Made by a program: the position numbers and the translations under genes | The notes under the pieces: model-generated | Databases searched by the model: none | Told to the model about the DNA's origin: nothing | Seen by the model: only the letters and a program-made list of their open reading frames with translations | Shown here: positions 50,954-59,481 of the stretch, in pieces | Layout: each line of letters begins with the position of its first letter | Position numbering within the stretch: position 1 is the first letter of the stretch | Assembly: GCF_900100185.1 (NCBI RefSeq) | Contig: NZ_FNEN01000001.1 | Location: forward strand, 1-64,000 | Direction of reading: 5' to 3' | Length of the DNA: 64,000 bases | Source: Natribacillus halophilus | GTDB lineage: Bacteria > Bacillota > Bacilli > Bacillales > Marinococcaceae

Positions 50954-52180
50954 TCACTGGGGAAATGATGATTCATTTCCCAATTTACGCCGGAGGCGTT
51001 GGAGCCGGTGTTCCCATGCATCGTTTTCTACATCCCGGACAGATTGCGCCTGCCCATATTTACTGTAATAATACGCACGCGTGTAATTCTTTTCGTGATG
51101 TTCATGCCAGATCGCGAGGGCTTCTGCAGCTTTTGGAGCCCACTCTCCCTGCATTTCCCACACTTTTTTAAAAAGAGAAAGGCTATCGAGGTGTCGGTTG
51201 GCTTTTTTGAGAAGTTGCCCGTGCTCGAAAAGAGCTCTTTCGTATACGTGGCTCGTATTTCCAACGGTGGCATACACTTCATCTGCCCGCTCGAAGTGCT
51301 TCGTATCACGCCACCAACGGGCGATTTCATAAGCTTCTTCAGCTGTCGTCCCACCATTCAAAACCCTTCTGGAAAGCTCGATGTAGAGGGTGATCAGCGA
51401 TAATAAATCGTATTCGTTATGGCGGAATATCCCTTCAATGTAGGATGGTTCTCCTTCGGATAGAAAATCCTGATAGTACATGGGAGCCAAATAACCCGGT
51501 ATATCGTCATCTCTCCCAAAACCGAGAATCTCTTCTTCTACGTTGTTTAAGCGGCACGAGGCCAATTCATGTTTAAATAAGCGCCGGGCAGCATGCAAGA
51601 GATCGAAATGCCCGAAAGCGGGTAACGCCGGCAGCTCTTCGCGCAGCAACGTGTGCCGCGTTTTTAACTGGGGCCAGTCAAATGCTTTGCCATTATAGGT
51701 CACAAGCGCGTGCAGGGACGTTTTGTTCATTAAAAAATGGTGGTAAAACGCGATTTCGTGCTCAGGTCCCGGCAAGAAAAATTGATCGACGATGATCTCC
51801 TCTTCGCTCAGCTGTGCCGTTCCGATCATGAAAATCATATTGCCCGCCCCGTGGCTGAGCCCGGTCGTTTCCGTATCGAGAAAGACGAGGTCTTCTGCTT
51901 CAAGGTCATTACCGGGAGCGAGCGGATGACCCTCAATGCCGGCTTCTTTCCAGGCATCCACGGTGGTTTTCAGCTCCTTAAAAGCATGGCGTCCGTGCAC
52001 ATGGGAAAGAGAATAGCGTTTCCGGCGTCGAACCGCGTAGCCATCTTCAAAAGGTAAAACATCACATTGAAAATCATCCCACTTTTGTGCAGGTACCTCC
52101 GGCTCCTCCGGCACGGTTTCGGCCGGTTGGGAACGATTCATATGTGGTTTAAGCCGTTGTAATTTTTTTTGTATATCCAT
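50954..52180 (-). CDS. mrfB: DEDDh exonuclease MrfB (YprB)
   Basis: Partner of the MrfA helicase in B. subtilis mitomycin C repair. Exonuclease domain (~95-270) with LVFLDTETTGL (DxE), ALVTYNGKAFDWPQL (second Asp region) and HNEYDLLSLITLY (H-x4-D). The C-terminal ~130 residues form TPR-like helical repeats (YEIARWWRDTKHFERADEVY and following). 408 residues. It starts 3 bp after the mrfA stop, so the two are co-transcribed. Confidence 0.93.
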   Translation of the reverse strand: MDIQKKLQRLKPHMNRSQPAETVPEEPEVPAQKWDDFQCDVLPFEDGYAVRRRKRYSLSHVHGRHAFKELKTTVDAWKEAGIEGHPLAPGNDLEAEDLVFLDTETTGLSHGAGNMIFMIGTAQLSEEEIIVDQFFLPGPEHEIAFYHHFLMNKTSLHALVTYNGKAFDWPQLKTRHTLLREELPALPAFGHFDLLHAARRLFKHELASCRLNNVEEEILGFGRDDDIPGYLAPMYYQDFLSEGEPSYIEGIFRHNEYDLLSLITLYIELSRRVLNGGTTAEEAYEIARWWRDTKHFERADEVYATVGNTSHVYERALFEHGQLLKKANRHLDSLSLFKKVWEMQGEWAPKAAEALAIWHEHHEKNYTRAYYYSKYGQAQSVRDVENDAWEHRLQRLRRKLGNESSFPQ

Positions 52181-52183
52181 GGC

Positions 52184-54457
52184 CTACACGTTCCCCGTCT
52201 GTTTTTCCGCTAATGATGATAACCATCGCTGGACGTCGTTTTTAAGTCCTGATTGCTCACCCGTTCCGATACAAACTGGGCAGCCGTCGCTGCAAGGGCA
52301 GTCGTGAATCAGTTTGGCGCTCCGTTCAATCAGCTCGTCCATGCGCTTATACAACTGGGAAGCAAGCCCAATGCCGCCCGGGTAATGATCATAAATAAAA
52401 ATCGCCGGCATCTGGGAATGGTCGGCCTTGATTTGCACCGCGACATGGAGATCACTTTTGTCGCTCATCGTAAGGACCGCGCCCAGGTGATGAACCACTT
52501 GTGAAAAAGACACAAGCATACGTTCGAAACGTTGCTCGCCAAATGTTTGTAACCATGTTTCGTCAAAATCCACCCACGTCCCCGCGGTATGAATTTCTTC
52601 CTGCGGGAGATGAATCGGCCCGGAGCCGATATTTTCATACGTAGAGAGCTTTATTTTCTTAAAAATAGAAGGCATAATCGTCACCGCCACATCGCCGAAC
52701 GCGACGTGATGATGTTCGCGGTGTTGGCTTTCGTCTTGTTCAATAACGGTTAATTTCACATTCAGGCTCGCGTCGGTAAAATATTCGACCTCGACAAGCC
52801 GCACGTATGCCTTTTTTTCCTCCCAGTCGAGCGTCTCCACTTGATATTGTTGTCCCTGGTGCAGGTAAATCGCCTCTTCATGGAGCAACGTCATGGCACT
52901 GAAACGGTCCATTTCGCCGATGACCTTGGCGCTGCCTGTGATCGTCGTATCAACAATGACGATATTTTCCTGGGAAGCGGAGCGCAGACTCACATCATGG
53001 GCCGGAAAGGCCTGGCTCATCCAGTACCAGGTCTCTTTGCGTCGGTGGACCACTCGCTCCTCGGCGAGATAATTCATCATATCGCTGATGTCTAGTCCGC
53101 CAAAGGTGTCGTCCACCTTAAATGGCAATTCATAAGCGGCACATTTTAGGTGATCGATTAAAATGATCAAGTTGTTTGGTTCGATTCTCGCTTCTTCCAC
53201 GGGCGACGACAAAATGTAGTCCGGATGCTGCATGACGTACTGATCAATCGGCGTTGAGCCCGCGACCATCATGACGAGGGATTCTTCCTGACGGCGTCCG
53301 GCGCGGCCGGCTTGTTGCCAAAGGCTGGAAACTGAGCCCGGATACCCAGTCAGTAAACACACCTGGAGTTGACCGATGTCCATCCCCAATTCAAGGGCAT
53401 TCGTACTGACGACGCCGCGGATGTCACCTTCCCGCAAGCCACGTTCGATGGCGCGCCGTTCGTTCGGGAGATAGCCGCCGCGATACGCGCGAATGGAGGC
53501 CGGGCCGTAATCATCCTTGATTAACGTTTGCAGATCGCTATAGATAACTTCTACGCGCACACGGCTGCGGGCGAAGACGATGATTTGGGCATCCGCTTCG
53601 AGAAACCTTTTGGCGAGTGTGCGCACTTCCTTTGAGGCGTTGCGGCGCACATTCAACGATTGATTGACGACCGGCGGATTATAAAGGACGAGATGTTTTT
53701 TCCCTTGCGGGGCACCGTTGTTGTCGATCAGGGAAAAAGAACATCCGGTTAACTGTTCGGCGAGTTCTTTCGGGTTCCGGATCGTCGCCGAGGTCGTAAT
53801 AAATTGGGGATCGCTTCCATAATAGTTTGCCAGTCGCAAAAGGCGCCGGATGACGTTCGCGACGTGGCTTCCGAATACGCCCCGATAAGTGTGCAGTTCA
53901 TCGATGACGATAAAGCGCAGCTTCTCAAATAAAGACACCCACTTCGTATGATGGGGCAATATCGAGGTGTGCAGCATATCGGGATTCGTCATGACGATAT
54001 GACCGGCATGGCGAATTTTTTGCCGAATAGCCGGCGCCGTATCTCCGTCGTACGTGTAGCTGTTAACATTCAAGTCAGCCGCTTCAATCCATTCCGCCAT
54101 TTCGCTCTTCTGGTCCTGGGCAAGCGCTTTGGTCGGAAATAAATAGATGGCACGTGCTTCAGGATCTTCCGTAATTGCATTAAGAACGGGCAAGTTGTAA
54201 CAAAGTGTTTTCCCGGAAGCGGTCGGGGTCACCGTCACAATATTCTTCCCGGCCTCCACTTCATCATAGGCCAAGCGTTGATGGGTATATAACGCACCGA
54301 TCCCCCGTTTTCCAAGCGTATGGGCCAACGTTTCGTTTAACGTGGAAGGGAACGGCGCGTATTTGGCTTCCTTTTCCGGTTGTTCATGCCAATGGGCGAT
54401 ATGTTCATCTTCTTTCAGTGTCGCGATTAAGCTTTGGAGGTCTTGTTTATCTCTCAT
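52184..54457 (-). CDS. mrfA: DEAD/DEAH-box helicase MrfA (YprA)
   Basis: Helicase of the MrfAB pathway, which repairs mitomycin adducts independently of UvrABC. 757 residues. Motif I TPTASGKT (K83), motif II VIDELHTYRG, motif III TTSATIR, motif VI QQAGRAGR. The C-terminal DUF1998 domain has the four-cysteine CPCSDGCPVC metal cluster needed for function in B. subtilis. The ATG is preceded by a GGGGGAGACC run. Its upstream neighbour pabBC is separated by 59 bp. Confidence 0.95.
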   Translation of the reverse strand: MRDKQDLQSLIATLKEDEHIAHWHEQPEKEAKYAPFPSTLNETLAHTLGKRGIGALYTHQRLAYDEVEAGKNIVTVTPTASGKTLCYNLPVLNAITEDPEARAIYLFPTKALAQDQKSEMAEWIEAADLNVNSYTYDGDTAPAIRQKIRHAGHIVMTNPDMLHTSILPHHTKWVSLFEKLRFIVIDELHTYRGVFGSHVANVIRRLLRLANYYGSDPQFITTSATIRNPKELAEQLTGCSFSLIDNNGAPQGKKHLVLYNPPVVNQSLNVRRNASKEVRTLAKRFLEADAQIIVFARSRVRVEVIYSDLQTLIKDDYGPASIRAYRGGYLPNERRAIERGLREGDIRGVVSTNALELGMDIGQLQVCLLTGYPGSVSSLWQQAGRAGRRQEESLVMMVAGSTPIDQYVMQHPDYILSSPVEEARIEPNNLIILIDHLKCAAYELPFKVDDTFGGLDISDMMNYLAEERVVHRRKETWYWMSQAFPAHDVSLRSASQENIVIVDTTITGSAKVIGEMDRFSAMTLLHEEAIYLHQGQQYQVETLDWEEKKAYVRLVEVEYFTDASLNVKLTVIEQDESQHREHHHVAFGDVAVTIMPSIFKKIKLSTYENIGSGPIHLPQEEIHTAGTWVDFDETWLQTFGEQRFERMLVSFSQVVHHLGAVLTMSDKSDLHVAVQIKADHSQMPAIFIYDHYPGGIGLASQLYKRMDELIERSAKLIHDCPCSDGCPVCIGTGEQSGLKNDVQRWLSSLAEKQTGNV

Positions 54458-54516
54458 GGTCTCCCCCCTTTTTTCAAGTATAGCATATTAGAACGCTTGT
54501 TTGCAGTATTGCGGAC

Positions 54517-56241
54517 TCACAAACTTTTCAGCGAAACTTCCACCCACCCGCGCACACTGTTGATCAGCCAGACGCGATCGGCTTTTTCCAGATCCGCAAT
54601 CGAAAGTATTTGCTCCTTAACGATACCTTGTTCTAAAAGATACGCCCGATAGACGCCCGGCAATAATCCGAGTGATACAGGCGGAGTCACGTACGCCCCA
54701 TCGATGTCGAGCACAAGGTTACCGATCGTAAACTCTAAAAGCTCATCCTTGTCATTATAGAGCAAAATATCAAATACATCTTCTGCTGCCCGGGAATGAA
54801 GCGCAGCGAACACATCTCTGGCCGTCGTTTTGTGAAATGAAAATGGGTCGTTAACAGCGATTGGCATCGCGGATAATTCAACAGCGACAGGCTCACTCAT
54901 CTCTTGAATCTGAGCCCCTTCGATAGAAAAGCCGCGTTCCGGATGATAAAGCAGACGAACCTTATAGGTACCGCTCGGGTGTTTGCGGGCAAATGAAAGC
55001 AAAACATCTTGCATGTTTTCCGCGGAAAATGACCACTGAAAACGAGCAGCGGACGATTGCATACGCTGACAGTGCCGCGCTAAAAACGGGTAACGCCCAT
55101 CTTCCAAACGTAAACTTTCCAGCAAGGAAAAATCAGTCTTCAAGTCGGTCACAATCTTACTTTTCAGAACAGCCTCTTCATACTCTCCTTGCGGGGTTGA
55201 GTCCCAGGTTACACCACCGCCTGTGCCGTAAGTGATCCTTTCTTTCGCAGAATCAACGACGGCGGTACGGATGGCAACGTTGAACACACTGTCCCCAGCT
55301 GGTGTGATATAACCGATACTTCCGCAGTAAACGTCACGGGAATTGTTCTCCAGCTCTGCGATTCTTTTCATCGTCTCTTGTTTCGGTGCGCCCGTAATGG
55401 AGCCGCACGGAAACAAAGCGCGGAATATTTCAGCGAAATCAATCCCCTGCTTAAGCTCCGCGTCAATCGTCGATGTCATTTGCCAAACGGTCGGATAAGC
55501 TTCGATGGCAAAAAGGTCTGTCGTATGAACACTGCCCGTTTCGGCAATCACGCCTAAATCATTACGGAGCAAGTCGACGATCATGACGTTTTCCGCCCGA
55601 TCTTTTTCCGAATGCCGTAGTTCCTCATATAGATACTCGTCCGCTTGCTTCGTTGCGCCGCGGGCGATCGTGCCTTTCATCGGCTTCGTTCGCAGGTGAT
55701 TTCCCTTTTTTTGAAAAAAGAGCTCTGGAGATACGGAGAGGATTTGCTGTTGCCCCGTGTCTAAAAACGCGCTATAAGTCCCTGGTTGAGCTCGCTTTAA
55801 GTGCTCATACAAAGTGCGGGCATGTCCCTGAAAGGGTGCTTCCATACGCATCGTATAATTCACTTGGTAAGTTTCACCTCTGGCAATGGCCCGGCGAATG
55901 TCCTCGACGTTGTTTTTGTAATCCGGCGCGCTCGTCGAAAACGTCCAATCTGAGAGATGATAAGCCTGTCCCATCTTTGCAGGCGGCGTGGTTGGTTCTC
56001 TAAAAATACCAAACCAAACGAGGGGCATTTTATATTCGCCGACGACTGATAACTCCGGTCGCAGGCCATGGGCCGCTTCGTATGACACATAGCCCGCGGC
56101 ATAAAAGCCTTCGTCGACGGCAGATTGGACCTGTCTTATACATGCTTCTACCTCTTTTGGTTGCTCCGTTTGGATAATGGAAACAGGGTTGCGAAAGTAC
56201 AGGGGTGCTCCGTGATTAAAGTCGATTTGAATATCTATCAT
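54517..56241 (-). CDS. pabB: Aminodeoxychorismate synthase I fused to lyase-like domain (PabB-PabC)
   Basis: Bifunctional p-aminobenzoate enzyme for folate. Residues ~90-350 are the chorismate-binding domain (TYQVNYTMRM, GSITGAPKQETMKRI, YCGSIGYITPAGD). The remainder, ~370-574, is a class IV aminotransferase fold (LEDGRYPFLARHCQRM, DELLEFTIGNLVLDIDG, LGLLPGVYRAYLLEQG), the aminodeoxychorismate lyase. No pabA amidotransferase is in the window. The stop is 59 bp from mrfA. Confidence 0.92.
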   Translation of the reverse strand: MIDIQIDFNHGAPLYFRNPVSIIQTEQPKEVEACIRQVQSAVDEGFYAAGYVSYEAAHGLRPELSVVGEYKMPLVWFGIFREPTTPPAKMGQAYHLSDWTFSTSAPDYKNNVEDIRRAIARGETYQVNYTMRMEAPFQGHARTLYEHLKRAQPGTYSAFLDTGQQQILSVSPELFFQKKGNHLRTKPMKGTIARGATKQADEYLYEELRHSEKDRAENVMIVDLLRNDLGVIAETGSVHTTDLFAIEAYPTVWQMTSTIDAELKQGIDFAEIFRALFPCGSITGAPKQETMKRIAELENNSRDVYCGSIGYITPAGDSVFNVAIRTAVVDSAKERITYGTGGGVTWDSTPQGEYEEAVLKSKIVTDLKTDFSLLESLRLEDGRYPFLARHCQRMQSSAARFQWSFSAENMQDVLLSFARKHPSGTYKVRLLYHPERGFSIEGAQIQEMSEPVAVELSAMPIAVNDPFSFHKTTARDVFAALHSRAAEDVFDILLYNDKDELLEFTIGNLVLDIDGAYVTPPVSLGLLPGVYRAYLLEQGIVKEQILSIADLEKADRVWLINSVRGWVEVSLKSL

Positions 56242-56290
56242 GGCCCATCATCCTTTAAAATTCTGTTTGCTTCCCAGCATAAGCGAAATC

Positions 56291-56319
56291 AAAAAAGAAC
56301 GCCACCCGCAGGCGCGTTC
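56291..56319 (-). terminator. Terminator of the 47-residue gene
   Basis: GAACGC / GCGTTC stem with G+C-rich loop followed on the minus strand by TTTTTT. Confidence 0.85.
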
Positions 56320-56328
56320 CATTGTGTA

Positions 56329-56472
56329 TTATGCTTCTTTTTGCAGACCGCCCAGCCGCTCTTCAAACAATTTTTGAACGGTGTCCGTGTCCATGTTTTC
56401 TAAAAATGGTTTGGGTATTCCGCATAAGTCTATCAGTAGGCGGATCATCTCGGCACGTGACAGGCGTGTCAT
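56329..56472 (-). CDS. Small protein, 47 aa, unknown function
   Basis: Too short for routine gene finding but well supported. GGGAGGGGGATGCCA precedes the ATG and a terminator follows the stop by 10 bp. The peptide begins MTRLSRAEMIRLLIDLCGIP and ends KLFEERLGGLQKEA; it looks like two amphipathic helices around a CGIPKPFL turn. The layout resembles small Bacillus two-helix proteins. It is divergent from the MBL gene and upstream of pabBC on the same strand. Confidence 0.6.
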   Translation of the reverse strand: MTRLSRAEMIRLLIDLCGIPKPFLENMDTDTVQKLFEERLGGLQKEA

Positions 56473-56643
56473 TGGCATCCCCCTCCCTATATTCTACCAT
56501 ATGCATGAAGCGGAAAAAATATTCAATTGCTAGACGATCTGCCCGTGAATGAATCCTGAATCCTGTACGAAAACGCTAATAAACGGTAGAATCATGGTAT
56601 TGCCACATACTGATTCATGATTCAGCAAGGAGGAACGACAGCA

Positions 56644-57609
56644 GTGAAAATCGAAAACATCGGCGACCTCGAATTGATTGAAGGAAGGCGAAACAGCAAA
56701 GTCCCCTATTCCACAAGCATTCTCGTCAAAGGGAAAAATGGAAAAGGAGACGCGTTGGTTGATATCGGCACGGGCAAAGAAGGCTATGAGTACATCAATG
56801 AAAACCATGATATTCAGGATATTTTTATTACCCATTATCATCTTGATCATGTAAAAGGGATTCCTTATTTTCAGAATGCCAATATATATGTCAACGAGAT
56901 CGATGAGCACAAGTTAAATGATATGGAAGTCCTTGGGAAAGCCATGGGTACATACGCCCTCCATGGCGCATCTGTCGTGAATCAATGGATCGAGCACAAC
57001 AAGAACAGCCAACCTTTCGCGGATATTATGAAAAGAGACAAAAACCTGTATCCGTATGATCAAACGATAAATGTGGCCGGTCATGACGTGCAAATGCTTT
57101 ACGCCCCCGGGCATTGCGAGAGTTACTGCTGCCCGTATTTTCCCGATGAAGGGGTGCTCGTCGTCGGCGATTATGATCTCACTTCATTCGGGCCTTGGTA
57201 CAACAACGCCGATTCTGATATTGACGCGTTTATCACTTCCGGGGAAATGACCTTGAATGTTGACGCCGATTACTATGTGACGTTTCACCATAAAGGGACG
57301 TTTACGCGCAAGGAATACGAAGTGGCTCTTGAGCGGTATTTGGCGATCATTGAAGAACGCGAGCGCAAAATTATACAACTGTTAAAGGAAGGCACCGCGA
57401 TTGAAGACCTCATTCATCGGGAAGTCTTTTATATGAAGAGAAATTTGGAGATGGCACCGCTTTTGCTTGAATTTGAAATCATGGGGGTTGCCAAGCATCT
57501 TAAGCGGCTCGCAAAGCAAAACAATTACTACGAAGACCATTATCAATCGTTTCTGGATCATCATTTCGCTGAACCGGCCTACAGTGATTACTTCGTGCAA
57601 AACGAGTGA
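56644..57609 (+). CDS. MBL-fold metallo-hydrolase
   Basis: 321-residue metallo-beta-lactamase-fold protein. The zinc motif is ITHYHLDHVKG (HxHxDH), followed by HCESYCCPYFPD and the metal aspartate in VVGDYDLTSFG; a histidine is in VTFHHKGTF. GTG 56644 follows AAGGAGG at 8 nt. The C-terminal ~100 residues are helical (KIIQLLKEGTAIEDL). Substrate unknown. It lies 16 bp upstream of an SDR gene, so the two may form a small operon. Confidence 0.87.
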   Translation: MKIENIGDLELIEGRRNSKVPYSTSILVKGKNGKGDALVDIGTGKEGYEYINENHDIQDIFITHYHLDHVKGIPYFQNANIYVNEIDEHKLNDMEVLGKAMGTYALHGASVVNQWIEHNKNSQPFADIMKRDKNLYPYDQTINVAGHDVQMLYAPGHCESYCCPYFPDEGVLVVGDYDLTSFGPWYNNADSDIDAFITSGEMTLNVDADYYVTFHHKGTFTRKEYEVALERYLAIIEERERKIIQLLKEGTAIEDLIHREVFYMKRNLEMAPLLLEFEIMGVAKHLKRLAKQNNYYEDHYQSFLDHHFAEPAYSDYFVQNE

Positions 57610-57625
57610 GACAAAGGATGATAAT

Positions 57626-58480
57626 ATGTTTTCAGTGCAAGATAAGTCGATCATCATCACCGGAGCCAATTCAGGAATCGGAAAAGAAACCGCGGAAGTT
57701 CTGGCGGCACGAGGCGCCCATGTGACGATGGCAAGCAGGAGTGTCGATCGCGGGGAGGAGGCAAAGGCGGATATTCTCAAGCGCATTCCGTATGCGCAAC
57801 TGGAAGTCGGGCAATGTGATTTGTCCTCACTTGCAAGCGTGGCAGCGTTTGCTGCGGCATATCAGGAAAGAAACAATAAGTTATACGCGTTGATCAACAA
57901 TGCCGGGGTCGTCACCACTCGGCGCGAGATGACCGAGGATGGGTTTGAAAAGATGCTCGGCGTCAATCATATCGGTCATTTTTATTTGACGACACAGCTT
58001 TTACCGCTGCTTATGCGCGAGGATAATGCCCGCGTGATTACGCTCTCGTCAGGCGCTTATAAATGGGGAGATATTGATTTTGCCGATCCGCACTTGGATA
58101 GAACATTCGGCATCTGGAAAGGATATGCCCGCTCGAAACTGGCAAATGTGCTGTTCACCGTGGAACTGGCCAGGCGCTTGAAGACAAGCTTTGTCAACGC
58201 CGTGAGTGTACATCCGGGCGCGGCAAGCACAGAGATCGGCGTGGATCGTGAAACCGGCTTTGGAAAAAAAGTTCATACTGTGCTTCGTCCGATTTTGAAA
58301 AGCTCGCGCGAAGGGGCGGCGACGACCATTCACTTGGCATCAACCCGCGAACTTATCAATGGCGGGTATTATTATGAAGGTGGCAAACGTCAGGAGCTGA
58401 AGGGAAAAGCATTGGATGCCGACCTGGCCAAAGAGCTATGGGAATGGGGCGAGAAAGAAATCCGGCAGCGGGGGTTTTAG
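57626..58480 (+). CDS. SDR family oxidoreductase (retinol dehydrogenase-like)
   Basis: 284-residue classical-type SDR. IIITGANSGIGKETAEV is the nucleotide motif, ALINNAGVV the NNAG motif, and the catalytic YxxxK is in GYARSKLAN. SSGAYKWGD supplies the serine. It resembles the RDH/WWOX-type group, with a WGEKEI C-terminus. ATG 57626 follows AAAGGATG. It follows the MBL gene by 16 bp. Substrate unknown. Confidence 0.9.
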   Translation: MFSVQDKSIIITGANSGIGKETAEVLAARGAHVTMASRSVDRGEEAKADILKRIPYAQLEVGQCDLSSLASVAAFAAAYQERNNKLYALINNAGVVTTRREMTEDGFEKMLGVNHIGHFYLTTQLLPLLMREDNARVITLSSGAYKWGDIDFADPHLDRTFGIWKGYARSKLANVLFTVELARRLKTSFVNAVSVHPGAASTEIGVDRETGFGKKVHTVLRPILKSSREGAATTIHLASTRELINGGYYYEGGKRQELKGKALDADLAKELWEWGEKEIRQRGF

Positions 58481-58530
58481 TGGGATGGATTTCATTCTTG
58501 AGAGCAAAAGAAGTACGCACTTGAGTCTGT

Positions 58531-58781
58531 TTAGCTTTTCGTATATTGTTGAGCACCATGAATAAAGGTGAGTATCACAATTTCTCGATCAAAAACTTCA
58601 TAAATTAAGCGGTAACGATGAATGAATATTTCCCTCACTCGCTTATCGTCGTGTTCAGGAACTATTCTTCCCCGCTCGGTGAATTCACTTAAGGATCTGG
58701 AACGCTCTTTGACTTTGTTATAAAAAGCAATCGCGTAAGCTGGGGAGTCATCATTTTTGACCATATTACTCTTTTAGCCAT
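58531..58781 (-). pseudogene. RelE/ParE-type toxin gene with internal deletion
   Basis: ATG 58781, inside the end of the antitoxin gene, begins MAKRVIWSK, a normal ParE/RelE start in the usual overlapping arrangement. The reading then breaks. A different frame continues with NDDSPAYAIAFYNKVKERS, then GRIVPEHDDKRVREIFIHRY and RLIYEVFDREIVILTFIHG, the body of a ParE-type toxin. About 15 residues of the first helix are missing between the two. A shortened product from ATG 58764 is possible but would lack the N-terminal strand and helix. Confidence 0.75.
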
Positions 58782-58948
58782 TTTTCTATCCGTTTCTCCA
58801 CTTCATCTTGGGATACGATATCACCATTTTCAACAGCTTGAAGACCACCTTGAATTTTACTCTGTACAAAGATGGTATATTGAAGATCTTCAAAAGAGCT
58901 GTTTTCAGGCATGTTATCAATTATGTCTTTTACTTGTTCCTTGTGCAT
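58766..58948 (-). CDS. Addiction-module antitoxin
   Basis: 60-residue antitoxin-like protein: MHKEQVKDIIDNMPENSSFE and a C-terminal VSQDEVEKRIEKWLKE. Such short proteins accompany RelE/ParE toxins; the family is often annotated as an addiction-module component. AAAGGATG lies upstream of the ATG. It appears intact while the toxin is damaged. A promoter was not clear. Confidence 0.75.
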   Translation of the reverse strand: MHKEQVKDIIDNMPENSSFEDLQYTIFVQSKIQGGLQAVENGDIVSQDEVEKRIEKWLKE

Positions 58949-59336
58949 TTCAGATCACATCCTTTTCTGCATTTTACCACAACATTCTCATTTAATGTAC
59001 CCACTAGGCTTCCTTCAATTTAGCTTCCACTTCATGAATATCTACTCGTTGAGACGTTATAGACGCTTTATGAGTTTGATACAAAATATGGCCAGGAAGC
59101 GCTGCACTTCATGGCCATCTCTTGCTGATCTTTTATCCGCAGTTTTGCAGGAAATAACACACCATACAAAACTTTGGGCAAGAAGGTTTAGGATTGCGGC
59201 ACAATGCTCTGTCTTTTTGGGGAAGATAACGCTTCTCTCCCAAATGTATACGCGCATCAAATGACATCTTCGTCCCTCATTATTTTCATTTTTCATTATT
59301 GTATGCCGGGAAGCCATTGATGGTATGGTGGGAAGC
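58949..59336. other. Interval without a convincing gene
   Basis: An open frame of 66 codons starts at 59257 on the minus strand (MRVYIWERSVIFPKK) but has no ribosome site and no recognisable features. Nothing else was identified here. Confidence 0.4.
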
Positions 59337-59462
59337 CTACCGCCACTTTCTTTTCCGCATTTTCCGTCTGCGCTTGAATTCGGCATAATGGTAGCGGCGC
59401 CGTTGTTCTTCCGGTGATTCGTTCAGGATGTGTCGTATTCTCGCTCGAAATTCAGGTTCCAT
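59337..59462 (-). CDS. Small very basic protein, 41 aa, third gene of the sigma operon
   Basis: From ATG 59462, with GGAG about 9 nt upstream, it encodes MEPEFRARIRHILNESPEEQ then a strongly basic run RRRYHYAEFKRRRKMRKRKW. Over a third of the residues are Arg or Lys. Separated by 19 bp from the repeat-protein stop. No known family recognised; nucleic-acid or membrane binding is possible from charge alone. Longer in-frame starts (ATG 59555, 59477) would overlap the repeat protein. Confidence 0.55.
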   Translation of the reverse strand: MEPEFRARIRHILNESPEEQRRRYHYAEFKRRRKMRKRKWR

Positions 59463-59481
59463 TTTACATGTCTCCATTCGC

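Noticed and set aside
50958-50981. Terminator after mrfB
   Set aside because: GGGAAATGA / TCATTTCCC forms a stem, but no T tract follows on the minus strand.
59057-59386. 109-residue open frame on the minus strand
   Set aside because: No ribosome site for any start, cysteine- and tryptophan-scattered composition, and no recognisable motif; it overlaps the basic-peptide gene.
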